The notes beneath the pieces are model-generated. The model searched no databases and was not told the DNA's origin. It saw only the letters and a list, made by a program, of their open reading frames with translations. A DNA stretch of 38,905 nt, taken from positions 1 through 38,905 of the forward strand of contig DESK01000045.1 in NCBI GenBank assembly GCA_002361955.1, in the 5' to 3' direction. The stretch comes from Lachnospiraceae bacterium UBA3316. Its GTDB lineage: Bacteria > Bacillota > Clostridia > Lachnospirales > Lachnospiraceae. A program made the translations under genes and the position numbers. Positions 1-8,070 of the stretch are shown one piece after another. Position 1 is the stretch's first letter; each line of letters starts with the position of its first letter.

Positions 1-1377
1 TTCAAACGCAATGGTTTTCAACAGCTGCAGGAGGATATGAAAAGCGGACAGATAGGCTGTGTAGTTGTGAAAGATTTTTCCAGGTTTGGCAGGGACTATC
101 TGGAAGTGGGATTTTATATTGAATATATTTTCCCGCTTCTTCAGATCCGGTTTATTTCCATTAATGACAGTTATGACAGTGCAGCCAGTTCTGGAATGAC
201 CGGCGGTATGAATGTGGCTTTGAAGAATCTGGTTTATAACATGTATAGCCTGGATTTGTCGAAAAAAATTTCATCCGCAATGCATACCAGAATGAAAAAC
301 GGTACAAGGCTTCCGGTAAATGCCAGATATGGTTATAGAAAGGGCAAAGATGGAAGGTTGGAAATTGATCCGGATGCGGCTAAAGTGGTGAAGATGATCT
401 TCCAGATGGCTGCAGAAGGTATGAGCTTTGCAGAGATCACAAGGGAACTGAACAAACAGGAAATTGCCACCTGTGATGAACGGAAAATCTCAAGAGGAGA
501 GCAGGTTCAGTTCCAACGGTTTGATACCATCATGAAAAAACGCTGGAATCCAACCACAGTATCTGCAATCATCCGGGATGAGATTTATATTGGAACCCGG
601 ATATGGGGTAAAACACGCTGCAGTATGCACACCGGTCATAAAGCGGTTCTTAATGACGAGTCTGACTGGATCAGACTGGAAAACCACCATGATCCGATTG
701 TTGACAGGGAACTGTTTGAAAAAGCGAACAGACTGCATCCGAAAAAATCCAGGGGTGTTGCAGAAACAAGAACCAATTATACGCTGGCAAGACGCAAGAA
801 ACAGCCAGCACTGATGCTGTGTGCACACTGTGGTCATTGTCTGGTAAGAGAAACGGAGCATCTACTGAAATGCTCGGATGGGCGTACCAGCGGTGATCAT
901 GTCTGTCGAAGTTTGGTGGTCAGACGTGAGCCAATGGAAAAGCATATCCTGGAGCTTGTTCATCAGTTTGCATCTTCCATGCTGGAAAACCGGAAGATTG
1001 TTGAATCAAAGAACCAGAGCAAAGGTATGGAGACGAATGTTGCAGAATTGTTGAAACAGAGCCGCCAGTTGTCTTCTGAAAAAATGAAACTTTATGATGA
1101 CTACAAGGCTGACCGTATTGACCGGGAATCCTACAAGCAGAAAGCGGAAAAGATAAGCAGACAGTTGGAGGAAATCAGACGAAGGATAGCAGAGTCTGAA
1201 CGTGATGCAAAGATGCTTGAGCAGGACAATACTGCGAAGGAAATGAAACTGGAAGAATTTCTGAACATGGAGAAATTCGATACAGAGAAACTACGGGAGA
1301 TCATCAAGGTTATCCGGGTGCATAGCCAGGAGGAAATCGAAATTGAATGGAATTTTGATGATGTATTTTTAGGGTAG
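1..1377 (+). CDS. Large serine site-specific recombinase, 5' end outside window
   Basis: The open frame runs from base 1 to a TAG at 1375-1377, so the start codon and the catalytic serine lie to the left of the window. What remains begins inside the resolvase catalytic domain (VVKDFSRFGRDYLEVGFYIE, the block containing the conserved arginines). It continues through the Recombinase domain (RLPVNARYGYRKGK onward), a zinc-ribbon-like segment with CAHCGH followed by later cysteines (KCSDG, HVC), and a long charged coiled-coil C-terminus. This order is typical of large serine recombinases that integrate and excise mobile elements in Firmicutes. Such genes usually sit at one end of their element, so the element should extend leftwards and an attachment site may lie just after base 1377. 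The family is clear; the specific element is not identifiable here. Confidence 0.93.
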   Translation, partial: FKRNGFQQLQEDMKSGQIGCVVVKDFSRFGRDYLEVGFYIEYIFPLLQIRFISINDSYDSAASSGMTGGMNVALKNLVYNMYSLDLSKKISSAMHTRMKNGTRLPVNARYGYRKGKDGRLEIDPDAAKVVKMIFQMAAEGMSFAEITRELNKQEIATCDERKISRGEQVQFQRFDTIMKKRWNPTTVSAIIRDEIYIGTRIWGKTRCSMHTGHKAVLNDESDWIRLENHHDPIVDRELFEKANRLHPKKSRGVAETRTNYTLARRKKQPALMLCAHCGHCLVRETEHLLKCSDGRTSGDHVCRSLVVRREPMEKHILELVHQFASSMLENRKIVESKNQSKGMETNVAELLKQSRQLSSEKMKLYDDYKADRIDRESYKQKAEKISRQLEEIRRRIAESERDAKMLEQDNTAKEMKLEEFLNMEKFDTEKLREIIKVIRVHSQEEIEIEWNFDDVFLG

Positions 1378-1431
1378 AGATAAATTGTTCTGGACAAGAG
1401 CGATTTTGTGGAAGATAATAAAAGTGCTGGG

Positions 1432-1456
1432 GTACCTGATTGGAATGGTCAGGTAC
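1432..1456. repeat. 8-bp inverted repeat between the two recombinase genes
   Basis: GTACCTGA (1432-1439) and TCAGGTAC (1449-1456) are perfect complements separated by 9 nt. The repeat lies between the serine recombinase stop codon and the integrase remnant. It could be a transcription terminator stem or part of a recombinase binding/attachment region. No clear U-tract follows directly, although a T-rich run is present at 1479-1487. Function is not established. Confidence 0.35.
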
Positions 1457-1496
1457 TTTCCGGCAAGAAAAAAGAAATATTTTTTTTGTCCCATAC

Positions 1497-1682
1497 TTGA
1501 CACGTCCACATGTATGCCGCCATACTTACTGCAGCAACATGGCAAAGACAGGAATCAATCCAAAGTCATTACAGTATCTGATGGGACATGCGGATATCAG
1601 TGTTACTCTTAACACATATACTCATGTAAGATTTGAAGATGCGAAGGAAGAATTACAGAAACTGAAGTTAGTCAATGCCTAG
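1497..1682 (+). pseudogene. Tyrosine recombinase (phage/ICE integrase) C-terminal remnant
   Basis: Only the last ~61 codons of a tyrosine integrase are left. The frame contains PHVCRHTYCSNMAKTG (Arg and His of the catalytic box), LMGHADISVT (second catalytic His) and NTYTHV (the nucleophilic Tyr), and ends in a charged tail typical of ICE-type integrases of Firmicutes. The N-terminal arm-binding and core-binding domains and the first catalytic Arg are absent. The sequence upstream of about 1497 does not look like integrase in any frame, so this is a truncated gene and not a real small protein. It probably marks an older element disrupted when the neighbouring serine-recombinase element arrived, or a deletion end point. 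Confidence 0.85.
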
Positions 1683-1698
1683 TGTTTTAGGCATTTTT
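1674..1698 (+). terminator. Intrinsic terminator after the integrase remnant
   Basis: AATGCCTA pairs with TAGGCATT across a short loop and is followed by a run of T. The stem starts just before the integrase stop codon (TAG 1680-1682). Confidence 0.6.
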
Positions 1699-1892
1699 AA
1701 GGGATTTCATCCATGGCAGACTAACTGTGGGAAAACCAGTTGAATTTCCCATACTTTTTCCACACTCAAAGGAAAAGATATGCAAAATCTTGCTAAGATA
1801 CGTCAGGAGAGCATGAAAACGTGAAAATGTTCAAACCCTTGAAAATACGTCATTTCTTGGCAAAATCGAGCAAAATATGGAGGTTGAAACAC

Positions 1893-2342
1893 ATGATTAA
1901 AGTATTATTCATCTGCCACGGCAACATCTGCCGTTCCCCCATGGCAGAATTCGTTCTAAAGGACATGGTCCATAAGCGCGGCCTGTCCGCCAGGTTTGTG
2001 ATCGACTCCGCGGCTACCAGCACGGAGGAAATCGGAAATGGCGTCCATCACGGCACCAGACGGAAGCTTGGCGAGATGGGCGTTCCCTGCGGCGACCACA
2101 GGGCTGTGCAGATGCGCCGGTCGGACTACGGGAAATATGATTACCTGATTGGCATGGATGCCTGGAACATCCGCAATATGCGCCGCATTTTGGGGGAGGA
2201 TCCGGAGAAGAAGGTGTACAGGCTGCTGGACTTTGCAGAACATCCCAGGGACATCGAGGATCCCTGGTACACCGGAAATTTTGATGTGACATATGAGGAT
2301 ATTGTGGAGGGGTGCCAGGCATTTTTAAAGGCTGTCTTATAG
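1893..2342 (+). CDS. Low-molecular-weight protein tyrosine phosphatase
   Basis: A 149-residue protein of normal length for the LMW-PTP family. The phosphatase P-loop C(X)5R is at the very N-terminus (VLFICHGNICRSPMAEF: Cys8 nucleophile, Arg14), and the general-acid loop DPWYTG has Asp at about residue 123. These proteins hydrolyse phosphotyrosine, or phosphoarginine in some Firmicutes, in the cytoplasm; which substrate is used here cannot be read from the sequence. The ATG at 1893 is chosen because the conserved protein starts there and GGAGG lies at 1879-1883. An upstream in-frame ATG (1821) would add 24 residues unlike the family. It stands alone between the mobile-element remnant and the sulfur genes. 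Confidence 0.93.
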   Translation: MIKVLFICHGNICRSPMAEFVLKDMVHKRGLSARFVIDSAATSTEEIGNGVHHGTRRKLGEMGVPCGDHRAVQMRRSDYGKYDYLIGMDAWNIRNMRRILGEDPEKKVYRLLDFAEHPRDIEDPWYTGNFDVTYEDIVEGCQAFLKAVL

Positions 2343-2479
2343 TGGGCGGGGAGCGTGCGGCCGTTTTATGATCCCGGGCAGTTACAGTTTAGGCCAGGAC
2401 TCTGCATTCATTGTAAGGCCTGTGAGAAAGTGATGCAGGTGGGAGCAAATCCATATGGCCGAACCGTAATAAAATTACT

Positions 2480-2507
2480 TTGTTTTTCCCGAAAGCTGTA
2501 TTATAAT
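2480..2507 (+). promoter_or_regulatory. Candidate sigma-A promoter for cysK-metY
   Basis: A perfect TATAAT (2502-2507) has TTGTTT (2480-2485) 16 bp upstream. It lies about 50 bp before the cysK start. The rest of 2343-2559 shows no gene. Confidence 0.5.
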
Positions 2508-2559
2508 AGAACGCAGATGGCGGCCGGGCCGCACACATACCAGTTTGGAGGAAAGAAAA

Positions 2560-3507
2560 GTGATCTATAAGAATGTACTGGAGGCCATCGGCCATACGCC
2601 GATGATCCGTCTGAACAAGATGACGGAGGCGGACTCTGCGGAAATCCTGGTGAAATATGAGGGCGTCAATATCGGAGGCTCTATAAAGACCAGGACAGCT
2701 TACAATATGCTCCTGGAGGCCGAGAAGGCGGGAGTGATCAAAGAAGATTCCATTATTGTGGAACCCACCAGCGGGAACCAGGGAATCGGAATCGCCCTTG
2801 TGGGAGCTGTGAAGGGATATCAGGTGAAAATCATCATGCCGGATTCGGTCAGCGAGGAGCGGCGGAAGCTGGTGCAGCAGTATGGGGCGGAGGTGGTTCT
2901 GATCCACGATGACGGCGATATTGGAAAATGCATTGACGAATGTCTGCAGACGGCGCTGCGCATGGAGCGGGAAGACCCCAGGGTGTTTGTGCCCCAGCAG
3001 TTTTCCAATCCCAACAACCCTCTGGTACATAAATACCATACGGCAGTGGAGATCCTGGAGCAGGTGGGTGGTCCCATTCACGGCTTCTGTTCCGGCGTAG
3101 GTACAGGCGGGACGCTGTCCGGTATCGGGGAGGTGCTGCGGAAGCAGTATCCGGATATTACGATTTGGGCGGTGGAGCCGGAGCATGCCGCCATTTTGTC
3201 AGGCGGAAGCATTGGCACCCATTTGCAGATGGGAATCGGGGACGGTCTGATTCCGGAGAATCTGAATATGGATATTTACGAGGATATCTATGTGGTCACA
3301 GATGAGGAGGCTCTGGAGACGTCAAAGAGGCTTGCCAGGGAAGAGGGCCTGCTCTGCGGCATTTCCAGCGGATCCAATGTGGCTGCGGCGATTAAGCTGG
3401 CAAAAAAGCTTGGCCCCGGGAAGACGGTGGTGACGATACTGCCCGATACGGGAGAACGGTATTTTAGCACGGTGCTGTTTGACGGCAGCCCAGCGCCTGT
3501 AAAGTAA
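2560..3507 (+). CDS. cysK: Cysteine synthase family protein (PLP-dependent)
   Basis: A 315-residue fold-type II PLP enzyme of cysteine synthase length. It is expected to make cysteine from O-acetylserine and sulfide in the cytoplasm. The PLP lysine lies in NIGGSIKTRTAYNM (Lys43); the substrate loop is TSGNQGIGIA; the phosphate-binding glycine loop is GVGTGGTLSGIG. Two places differ from the usual CysK consensus: NPGGSxKDR is NIGGSIKTR here, and TSGNTG is TSGNQG. A paralogue with a related beta-replacement substrate is therefore possible. The GTG at 2560 is preferred because GGAGG (2547-2551) sits 8 nt before it; the in-frame TTG at 2545 overlaps that ribosome binding site. It is followed 46 nt later by metY, probably in one operon. 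Confidence 0.85.
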   Translation: MIYKNVLEAIGHTPMIRLNKMTEADSAEILVKYEGVNIGGSIKTRTAYNMLLEAEKAGVIKEDSIIVEPTSGNQGIGIALVGAVKGYQVKIIMPDSVSEERRKLVQQYGAEVVLIHDDGDIGKCIDECLQTALRMEREDPRVFVPQQFSNPNNPLVHKYHTAVEILEQVGGPIHGFCSGVGTGGTLSGIGEVLRKQYPDITIWAVEPEHAAILSGGSIGTHLQMGIGDGLIPENLNMDIYEDIYVVTDEEALETSKRLAREEGLLCGISSGSNVAAAIKLAKKLGPGKTVVTILPDTGERYFSTVLFDGSPAPVK

Positions 3508-3553
3508 GTCCCTATAAAAATGGCCCCAGGCCTTCATGGAGAGGAGAATGAAG

Positions 3554-4834
3554 ATGAGTGATTATAAGATAGAGACAAAGTGTATTCAATCCGGCTGGAA
3601 GCCGAAGAAGGGGGAGCCGCGGGTGCTTCCCATTTATCAGAGCACAACGTTTAAATATGATACCACGGATGAGATGGGAAAGCTGTTTGATTTAGAGGAC
3701 GACGGCTATTTTTACACCAGGCTGCAAAATCCAACGAACGATGCGGTGGCCGCAAAGATCGCGGATCTGGAGGGCGGTGTGGCGGCTATGCTCACCTCTT
3801 CCGGGCAGGCGGCAAACTTCTACGCGGTATTTAACATCTGTGAGGCGGGAGACCACATCGTGTGCGGAGCGACGGTTTACGGAGGCACCTTCAATCTGTT
3901 CGGCGTGACCATGAAAAAACTTGGCATCGACTGCACCTTTGTGGATGTGGACGCGCCTGCGGAGGAGATCGCCAAGGCGTTCCGCCCCAACACCAAGGTG
4001 GTGTTTGCGGAGACGATCGCGAACCCTGCGCTCGTGGTTCTGGATATTGAGAAGTTCGCAAAGCTGGCCCATGACCATCAGGTGCCGCTGATTGTGGATA
4101 ACACCTTTGCCACACCGGTGAACTGCCGTCCCTTCGAGTGGGGAGCCGATATCGTGACACATTCCACGACAAAGTATATGGATGGGCATGCGATGCAGGT
4201 CGGCGGCGCCATTGTGGACAGCGGAAATTTTGACTGGACGGCTTACGGGGATAAGTACCATGGACTGACCCAGCCGGATGAGTCGTATCATGGAGTGGTC
4301 TACACAGAGCGCTTCGGAAAGGCTGCGTATATCACAAAGGCGACCTCCCAGCTGATGCGTGACCTGGGGTCGATCCCGTCTCCCCAGAACTGTTTCCTGC
4401 TGAACGTGGGCCTGGAGACACTTCCCCTGCGGGTAGAGCGTCATTGCTACAATGCCCAGAAAGTGGCGGAATATCTGAATGCCCATGAGAAGGTGACAAA
4501 GGTAAACTATGCGGGGCTGCCGGGAGATAAGTATTATGAGCTTGCCCAGAAGTATATGCCCAACGGAACCTGCGGTGTAATTTCCTTTGAGGTGAAAGGC
4601 GGCAGGGAGGGAGCTGTGCGCTTTATGGATAGCCTGAATCTTGCGGCGATCGTAACGCATGTGGCTGACGCCCGCACCAGTGTGCTGCATCCGGCAAGCC
4701 ATACCCACAGGCAGATGAACGATCAGCAGCTTGTGGAAGCCGGTGTATCTCCGGGTATGATCCGCTTCTCAGTAGGCATTGAGAATGTCCAGGATATTAT
4801 CGCGGACCTGGAACAGGCGTTGGCAAACGTATAG
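3554..4834 (+). CDS. metY: O-acetylhomoserine sulfhydrylase (aminocarboxypropyltransferase)
   Basis: A 426-residue Cys/Met-metabolism PLP enzyme of full family length. It is expected to form homocysteine from O-acetylhomoserine and sulfide, feeding methionine synthesis. Conserved features are YTRLQNPTNDAVAAKIADLE near the N-terminus, IVDNTFATP, and the PLP lysine in THSTTKYMDGH (Lys207). The C-terminus has the substrate-side block LHPASHTHRQ followed by RFSVGIE. The ATG at 3554 has AGGAG (3542-3546) 7 nt upstream; the ATG at 3548 is too close to it. The pairing with a cysteine synthase suggests a direct-sulfhydrylation module for cysteine and methionine. A terminator follows at 4855. Confidence 0.93.
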   Translation: MSDYKIETKCIQSGWKPKKGEPRVLPIYQSTTFKYDTTDEMGKLFDLEDDGYFYTRLQNPTNDAVAAKIADLEGGVAAMLTSSGQAANFYAVFNICEAGDHIVCGATVYGGTFNLFGVTMKKLGIDCTFVDVDAPAEEIAKAFRPNTKVVFAETIANPALVVLDIEKFAKLAHDHQVPLIVDNTFATPVNCRPFEWGADIVTHSTTKYMDGHAMQVGGAIVDSGNFDWTAYGDKYHGLTQPDESYHGVVYTERFGKAAYITKATSQLMRDLGSIPSPQNCFLLNVGLETLPLRVERHCYNAQKVAEYLNAHEKVTKVNYAGLPGDKYYELAQKYMPNGTCGVISFEVKGGREGAVRFMDSLNLAAIVTHVADARTSVLHPASHTHRQMNDQQLVEAGVSPGMIRFSVGIENVQDIIADLEQALANV

Positions 4835-4854
4835 ATCATAAACCAATAGAAATC

Positions 4855-4892
4855 AAATGGGCTGCTTACCGTTTGGCAGGCAGTCCATTTTC
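4855..4892 (+). terminator. Intrinsic terminator after metY
   Basis: AAATGGGCTGC pairs with GCAGTCCATTT (one G-U pair), followed by a short T-rich stretch. It closes the cysK-metY unit. Confidence 0.65.
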
Positions 4893-5009
4893 TGTATATA
4901 CGGGAATATTTGACATAGTTTGAAGGAAGGGCGGAGGGCTGCGCTGCTGCATGGAACAGCCTGCGCGGTATCCGGCCATTTTGAAACGCTGGAGCAGGGA
5001 GGGATGAGG

Positions 5010-6065
5010 ATGCGTTTTTTTCACGTTGCGGACGTCCATCTGGGGGCGGCCCCCGACCAGGGGTTTCCCTGGGGGACGAGGCGGAAGGAGGAGATCTGGG
5101 ACAGCTTTCGCCGGCTGATCGCCAGAGCGGAGAAGGAGCAGGTGGATCTTCTGCTGATCGCGGGGGATCTCTTTCACCGGCAGCCCCTGCTCGGGGAGCT
5201 CAAGGAGGTCAATTATCTGTTCTCCACGCTGACCAGGACGAAGGTGGTTTTTATTGTGGGAAATCATGATTATTGGCGGAAGGATAGCTTTTATGGGGGA
5301 TTTCCCTGGTGTGAAAATGTAACCTGCCTGGATTCTGCCCGATGCCGGAGGGTTGTGTTTCCTGAGCTTGGTACGGCGGTGTATGGGCTCAGCTATCACA
5401 GCCGGGAGATCCAGGAACCGCTGTACGACAGTATCAAACCGAAGCAGGACGGTCTTTTTTCCGTTTTGCTGGCCCACGGAGGCGATGGGCAGCATATCCC
5501 GTTTGATAAGAGGAAGCTTTTGGCTTCCGGCTTTGACTATATTGCTTTGGGACATATCCACAAACCGCAGATTTTGGAGAGGAACCGGATGGCTTACGCC
5601 GGGGCACTGGAGCCGTTGGATAAAAATGACTGCGGCCCGCACGGATTTTTTGCGGGGGAGTACCAGGACGGAAGAGTCAGGATCACCTTTGTGCCCTGGG
5701 CTGCCAGGGATTATCGGTGGCTGGAGATCCGGACGGACGAGAACAGCACAGATTTTTCGGTGCAGAGGCAGATCACGGAATATGTACAGGAAAATGGGAC
5801 AAAGCATATTTACCGGGTGCGGCTGGAGGGCTTCCGGGATCCGGCCATTACGTTTCAGACGGAGAAGTATTCCGCTTTGGGAAATATCATCGAGGCTGTG
5901 GACCATACGGAACCGGCCTATAATTTCGCGCAGCTGAAGGAAGAGCATGGGGAGGATGTGATCGGCTGCCTGATCGGAAAGCTTGGCGGCCCGGATATGG
6001 ATGATATCCAAAAAAAGGCGCTGTCTTACGGAGTCTGGGCGTTGCTGGAGGTGAGTGGCAGATGA
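5010..6065 (+). CDS. Metallophosphoesterase, SbcD/Mre11-like (YhaO-type) DNA repair nuclease
   Basis: A 351-residue calcineurin-like phosphoesterase with all metal-site blocks in order: DVHLG (residues ~8-12), GDLFHR, GNHDYW, a single-His LAHGG, and GHIHKP. This is the nuclease half of an SbcCD/Rad50-Mre11-like complex and most resembles the YhaO branch, because it is paired with a membrane-segment-containing ATPase. It should act on DNA ends or hairpins with its partner. The ATG at 5010 starts the conserved RFFHVADVHLG and has GGGAGGG (4997-5003) at good spacing; an ATG at 5004 overlaps that site. The stop codon overlaps the start of the next gene (ATGA at 6062), which indicates translational coupling. 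Confidence 0.88.
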   Translation: MRFFHVADVHLGAAPDQGFPWGTRRKEEIWDSFRRLIARAEKEQVDLLLIAGDLFHRQPLLGELKEVNYLFSTLTRTKVVFIVGNHDYWRKDSFYGGFPWCENVTCLDSARCRRVVFPELGTAVYGLSYHSREIQEPLYDSIKPKQDGLFSVLLAHGGDGQHIPFDKRKLLASGFDYIALGHIHKPQILERNRMAYAGALEPLDKNDCGPHGFFAGEYQDGRVRITFVPWAARDYRWLEIRTDENSTDFSVQRQITEYVQENGTKHIYRVRLEGFRDPAITFQTEKYSALGNIIEAVDHTEPAYNFAQLKEEHGEDVIGCLIGKLGGPDMDDIQKKALSYGVWALLEVSGR

Positions 6066-7765
6066 AGATCCTTGAGATTTATATGAAAAATTTCGGGAAA
6101 TTTTCTGACAGGCGGATTTTCTTCCATGATGGAATCAACCTGCTGTATGGAAAAAATGAAGCGGGAAAGTCTACGATTTACGCGTTCCTCCGGGCGATGC
6201 TGTTCGGGATAGAGAAAGCCAGGGGGCGGGCTGCGAAAAGCGATATGTACAACCAGTGCCAGCCTTGGGAAAATCCGGGGTATTTTGCGGGAAGCATGCG
6301 GTTTGAGAGCGGAGGAAAGATTTTCCGGCTGGAGAGAAATTTCCACAGCAAAGAAAAGCGCGTGTCCCTGATATGTGAGACGGACGGTGAGGAGCTGTCC
6401 GTGGAGAACGGCGACCTTACAGTGCTGCTGGAGGGACTGAGCGCGGACTCCTATGACAATACCTTTTTTATCAGCCAGAAGGGAGCTTCCGGGAGCAGGC
6501 TGGCCGGGGAGCTGCATGCCTATATGAGCAATCTGGAGCATGCCGGGGACGCGGGGATAGACGTGAAAGGGGCCCTGAAGCTTTTGGACGCCAGGAGACG
6601 TCAGGCGGAGGCGGAAAAGAAGAAAGTCCAGGAAGCAGCCCGGGAGAGAATGAAGGAGCAGCAGGCCAGGCTGGACTACGTGGCTCAGGAGGAGGAACGG
6701 CTGCGGGATCAGGAGGCAGAGTGCGAGGAACGGCTACGGAAGGTGGAAGAAGAGCGGGCAGAAGCGGGGAGGAAGATCCGGGCCCAGGAAAGCAGGGAGA
6801 AGGCGTGTCAGACCCAGGGCGCGAGGGCCCGGGAAACCTGTCTGCAGAGGGAAGAGGACGGTTCTTTCCCCAAGAAGGGGGTTGCCGCGGTGCTGGTGTT
6901 GGGCATTTTGGCGTTGCTTGGCAGCCTGCTTCTTCCCGGCGACTGGGTCAAATATGTGGCCGTCCCGGTGTATGCCTGTGTTGTGGTCGGGATCCTCTAT
7001 GGAGTTCGGCGCGGCAGAGGACAGGACTTCTCTGATGAGGAAGCCTTCCAAGGGGAAACAGAAAATTTAGGGGACAGTGTAAAAGGAGAGGCCGGGAGAG
7101 CGGAAGCGCCAGGACGGGCAGAAGACAGAGAGGCAGAAAGGATAGCAGAAGAGTGGAGAAGCCGTCTGGAGCGCCTTTCGTATCAGGCGGAAAAACTCCG
7201 GGGACGCCTGGAGCATATCCGGGTGGAACGCAGGGAAAAGCAGGCCCTCCGGGAAAATCTGATGGAAAATCTGCGGGAGATTTCTGAGGAAGGAGACGGC
7301 ACAGGGGAGCTTGACCGGGAAATCGCAGCCCTGCGGCTGGCAGCTTCCTCCATTGAGGAGGCCTCAAGGGAGGTCTACAGCCAATGGGAGGGGAGGCTGA
7401 ACCAGCGTGTTTCTCAGATCTTGGAGGAACTGACGGCCGGGCGCTATACGAAGGTCTTTTTAAACGAGGATCTTCAGATATGCATCCAGACGCCGGAGAG
7501 GATCCTTGCCATCTGGCAGGTGAGCCGCGGAACGATGGAGCAGGTGTACTTTGCTCTCCGCATGGCGGCAGGGGAGATCTTTACGGGAGGGGAGCAGGTT
7601 CCCGTGATCCTGGATGAGGCCTTTGCCATGTATGACGAGGAACGCCTGGAGCAGACCCTCAGGTGGCTGCAGGAGAATAAAGAGCAGGTGATCCTCTTTA
7701 CCTGCCAGGAGCGGGAAGGGAGAATCCTGGAGAAGATGCAGAGTGTTGATGGGGGGTCCTGGTAG
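6062..7765 (+). CDS. SbcC/Rad50-like AAA ATPase with transmembrane hairpin (YhaN-type)
   Basis: A 567-residue SMC-like ATPase. The N-terminus carries the Walker A motif GKNEAGKST (residues 30-38). Long charged coiled coils occupy ~185-265 and ~345-430. Between them lies a hydrophobic hairpin of two membrane segments (VAAVLVLGILALLGSLLLP and YVAVPVYACVVVGILYGV, about 275-320). The C-terminus has the ABC-signature-like SRGTMEQVYFALRMA (~486) and Walker B PVILDEAFAMYD (~513). It should form the ATP-driven, membrane-tethered arm of the complex with the phosphoesterase upstream. It is much shorter than classical YhaN (about 960 residues) because the coiled-coil arms are short. No frameshift is visible. 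Confidence 0.85.
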   Translation: MKILEIYMKNFGKFSDRRIFFHDGINLLYGKNEAGKSTIYAFLRAMLFGIEKARGRAAKSDMYNQCQPWENPGYFAGSMRFESGGKIFRLERNFHSKEKRVSLICETDGEELSVENGDLTVLLEGLSADSYDNTFFISQKGASGSRLAGELHAYMSNLEHAGDAGIDVKGALKLLDARRRQAEAEKKKVQEAARERMKEQQARLDYVAQEEERLRDQEAECEERLRKVEEERAEAGRKIRAQESREKACQTQGARARETCLQREEDGSFPKKGVAAVLVLGILALLGSLLLPGDWVKYVAVPVYACVVVGILYGVRRGRGQDFSDEEAFQGETENLGDSVKGEAGRAEAPGRAEDREAERIAEEWRSRLERLSYQAEKLRGRLEHIRVERREKQALRENLMENLREISEEGDGTGELDREIAALRLAASSIEEASREVYSQWEGRLNQRVSQILEELTAGRYTKVFLNEDLQICIQTPERILAIWQVSRGTMEQVYFALRMAAGEIFTGGEQVPVILDEAFAMYDEERLEQTLRWLQENKEQVILFTCQEREGRILEKMQSVDGGSW

Positions 7766-7881
7766 GAGCATGCAGGCGCTTGCCGGGAGAAAATAGAAAA
7801 AGGGGATCTGGATGTTTGTAATCTTATAGTTATGAAAATTAATACGATATATTTGAGGTAAGTTTTTCAGAGAAAAATATC

Positions 7882-7909
7882 GCAGGCCTGCGGAGTTCCG
7901 CAGGCCTGC
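7882..7909 (-). terminator. Very strong GC hairpin, possible minus-strand terminator
   Basis: GCAGGCCTGCGG (7882-7893) and CCGCAGGCCTGC (7898-7909) are perfect complements around an AGTT loop. On the minus strand the stem is followed by GATATTTTT, a usable U-tract, so it could end transcription from the que operon and the structured element beside it. On the plus strand no U-tract follows. Confidence 0.5.
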
Positions 7910-7944
7910 AAACTATTATAGCAATTCTGCCATAGGAAGGAATC

Positions 7945-8055
7945 CTCAAAGGTTCGAAAGGGAGCCTGTACTGCCAGTACTTAAATACATCCATCTGGAT
8001 GGACGAAATCTGTATATGTAAGGAGGCAGGGAACTTTTCTGCATGAACCTTTGAG
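7945..8055. ncRNA. Unassigned structured RNA candidate (or paired-end element)
   Basis: An 11-bp perfect inverted repeat closes the segment: CTCAAAGGTTC (7945-7955) with GAACCTTTGAG (8045-8055). Inside, on the plus strand, GAAAGG (7956-7961) can pair with CTTTTC (8034-8039), CCTG (7965-7968) with CAGG (8027-8030), TACAT (7986-7990) with ATGTA (8016-8020), plus two local hairpins GTACT-GCC-AGTAC (7968-7980) and CCAT-CTGG-ATGG (7991-8002). This nested, multi-branched layout resembles a riboswitch-sized RNA more than random spacer. On either strand TTTGAG (8050-8055) has a second possible partner, CTCAAA at 8070-8075, which overlaps the queC stop codon. I do not recognise any known RNA family, and the strand is unresolved. 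It fills the only large gap (7766-8070) between yhaN and queC. Confidence 0.45.
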
Positions 8056-8070
8056 TGGGTAAGTGCTTAC

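Larger units (their letters stand above)
1489..1756. repeat. 10-bp direct repeat bracketing the integrase remnant
   Basis: TCCCATACTT occurs at 1489-1498 and again at 1747-1756. The left copy coincides with the point (about 1497) where recognisable integrase homology begins; the right copy lies about 65 bp beyond its stop codon. The positions fit an attachment core or the scar of a recombination event. A chance repeat of this length within ~260 bp is also possible. Confidence 0.35.

Noticed and set aside
2355..2570. 71-codon plus-strand frame before cysK
   Set aside because: Crosses the cysK promoter and ribosome binding site and overlaps the cysK start; composition not protein-like.
3692..4708. 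338-codon open frame on the minus strand
   Set aside because: It is the shadow of metY, which has clear family motifs and a ribosome binding site; the antisense product matches no recognisable domain.
4866..6011. 381-codon open frame on the minus strand
   Set aside because: Antisense to the YhaO-type gene; no ribosome binding site or domain, and open only because of codon bias.
7940..7970. Possible tRNA T-arm (GGTTCGAA) in the structured element
   Set aside because: No acceptor, D-arm or anticodon arm can be placed at tRNA spacing; the sequence takes part in the long-range stem instead.
7991..8020. Hammerhead-like CGAAA motif
   Set aside because: The companion CUGANGA core and stem II are absent.
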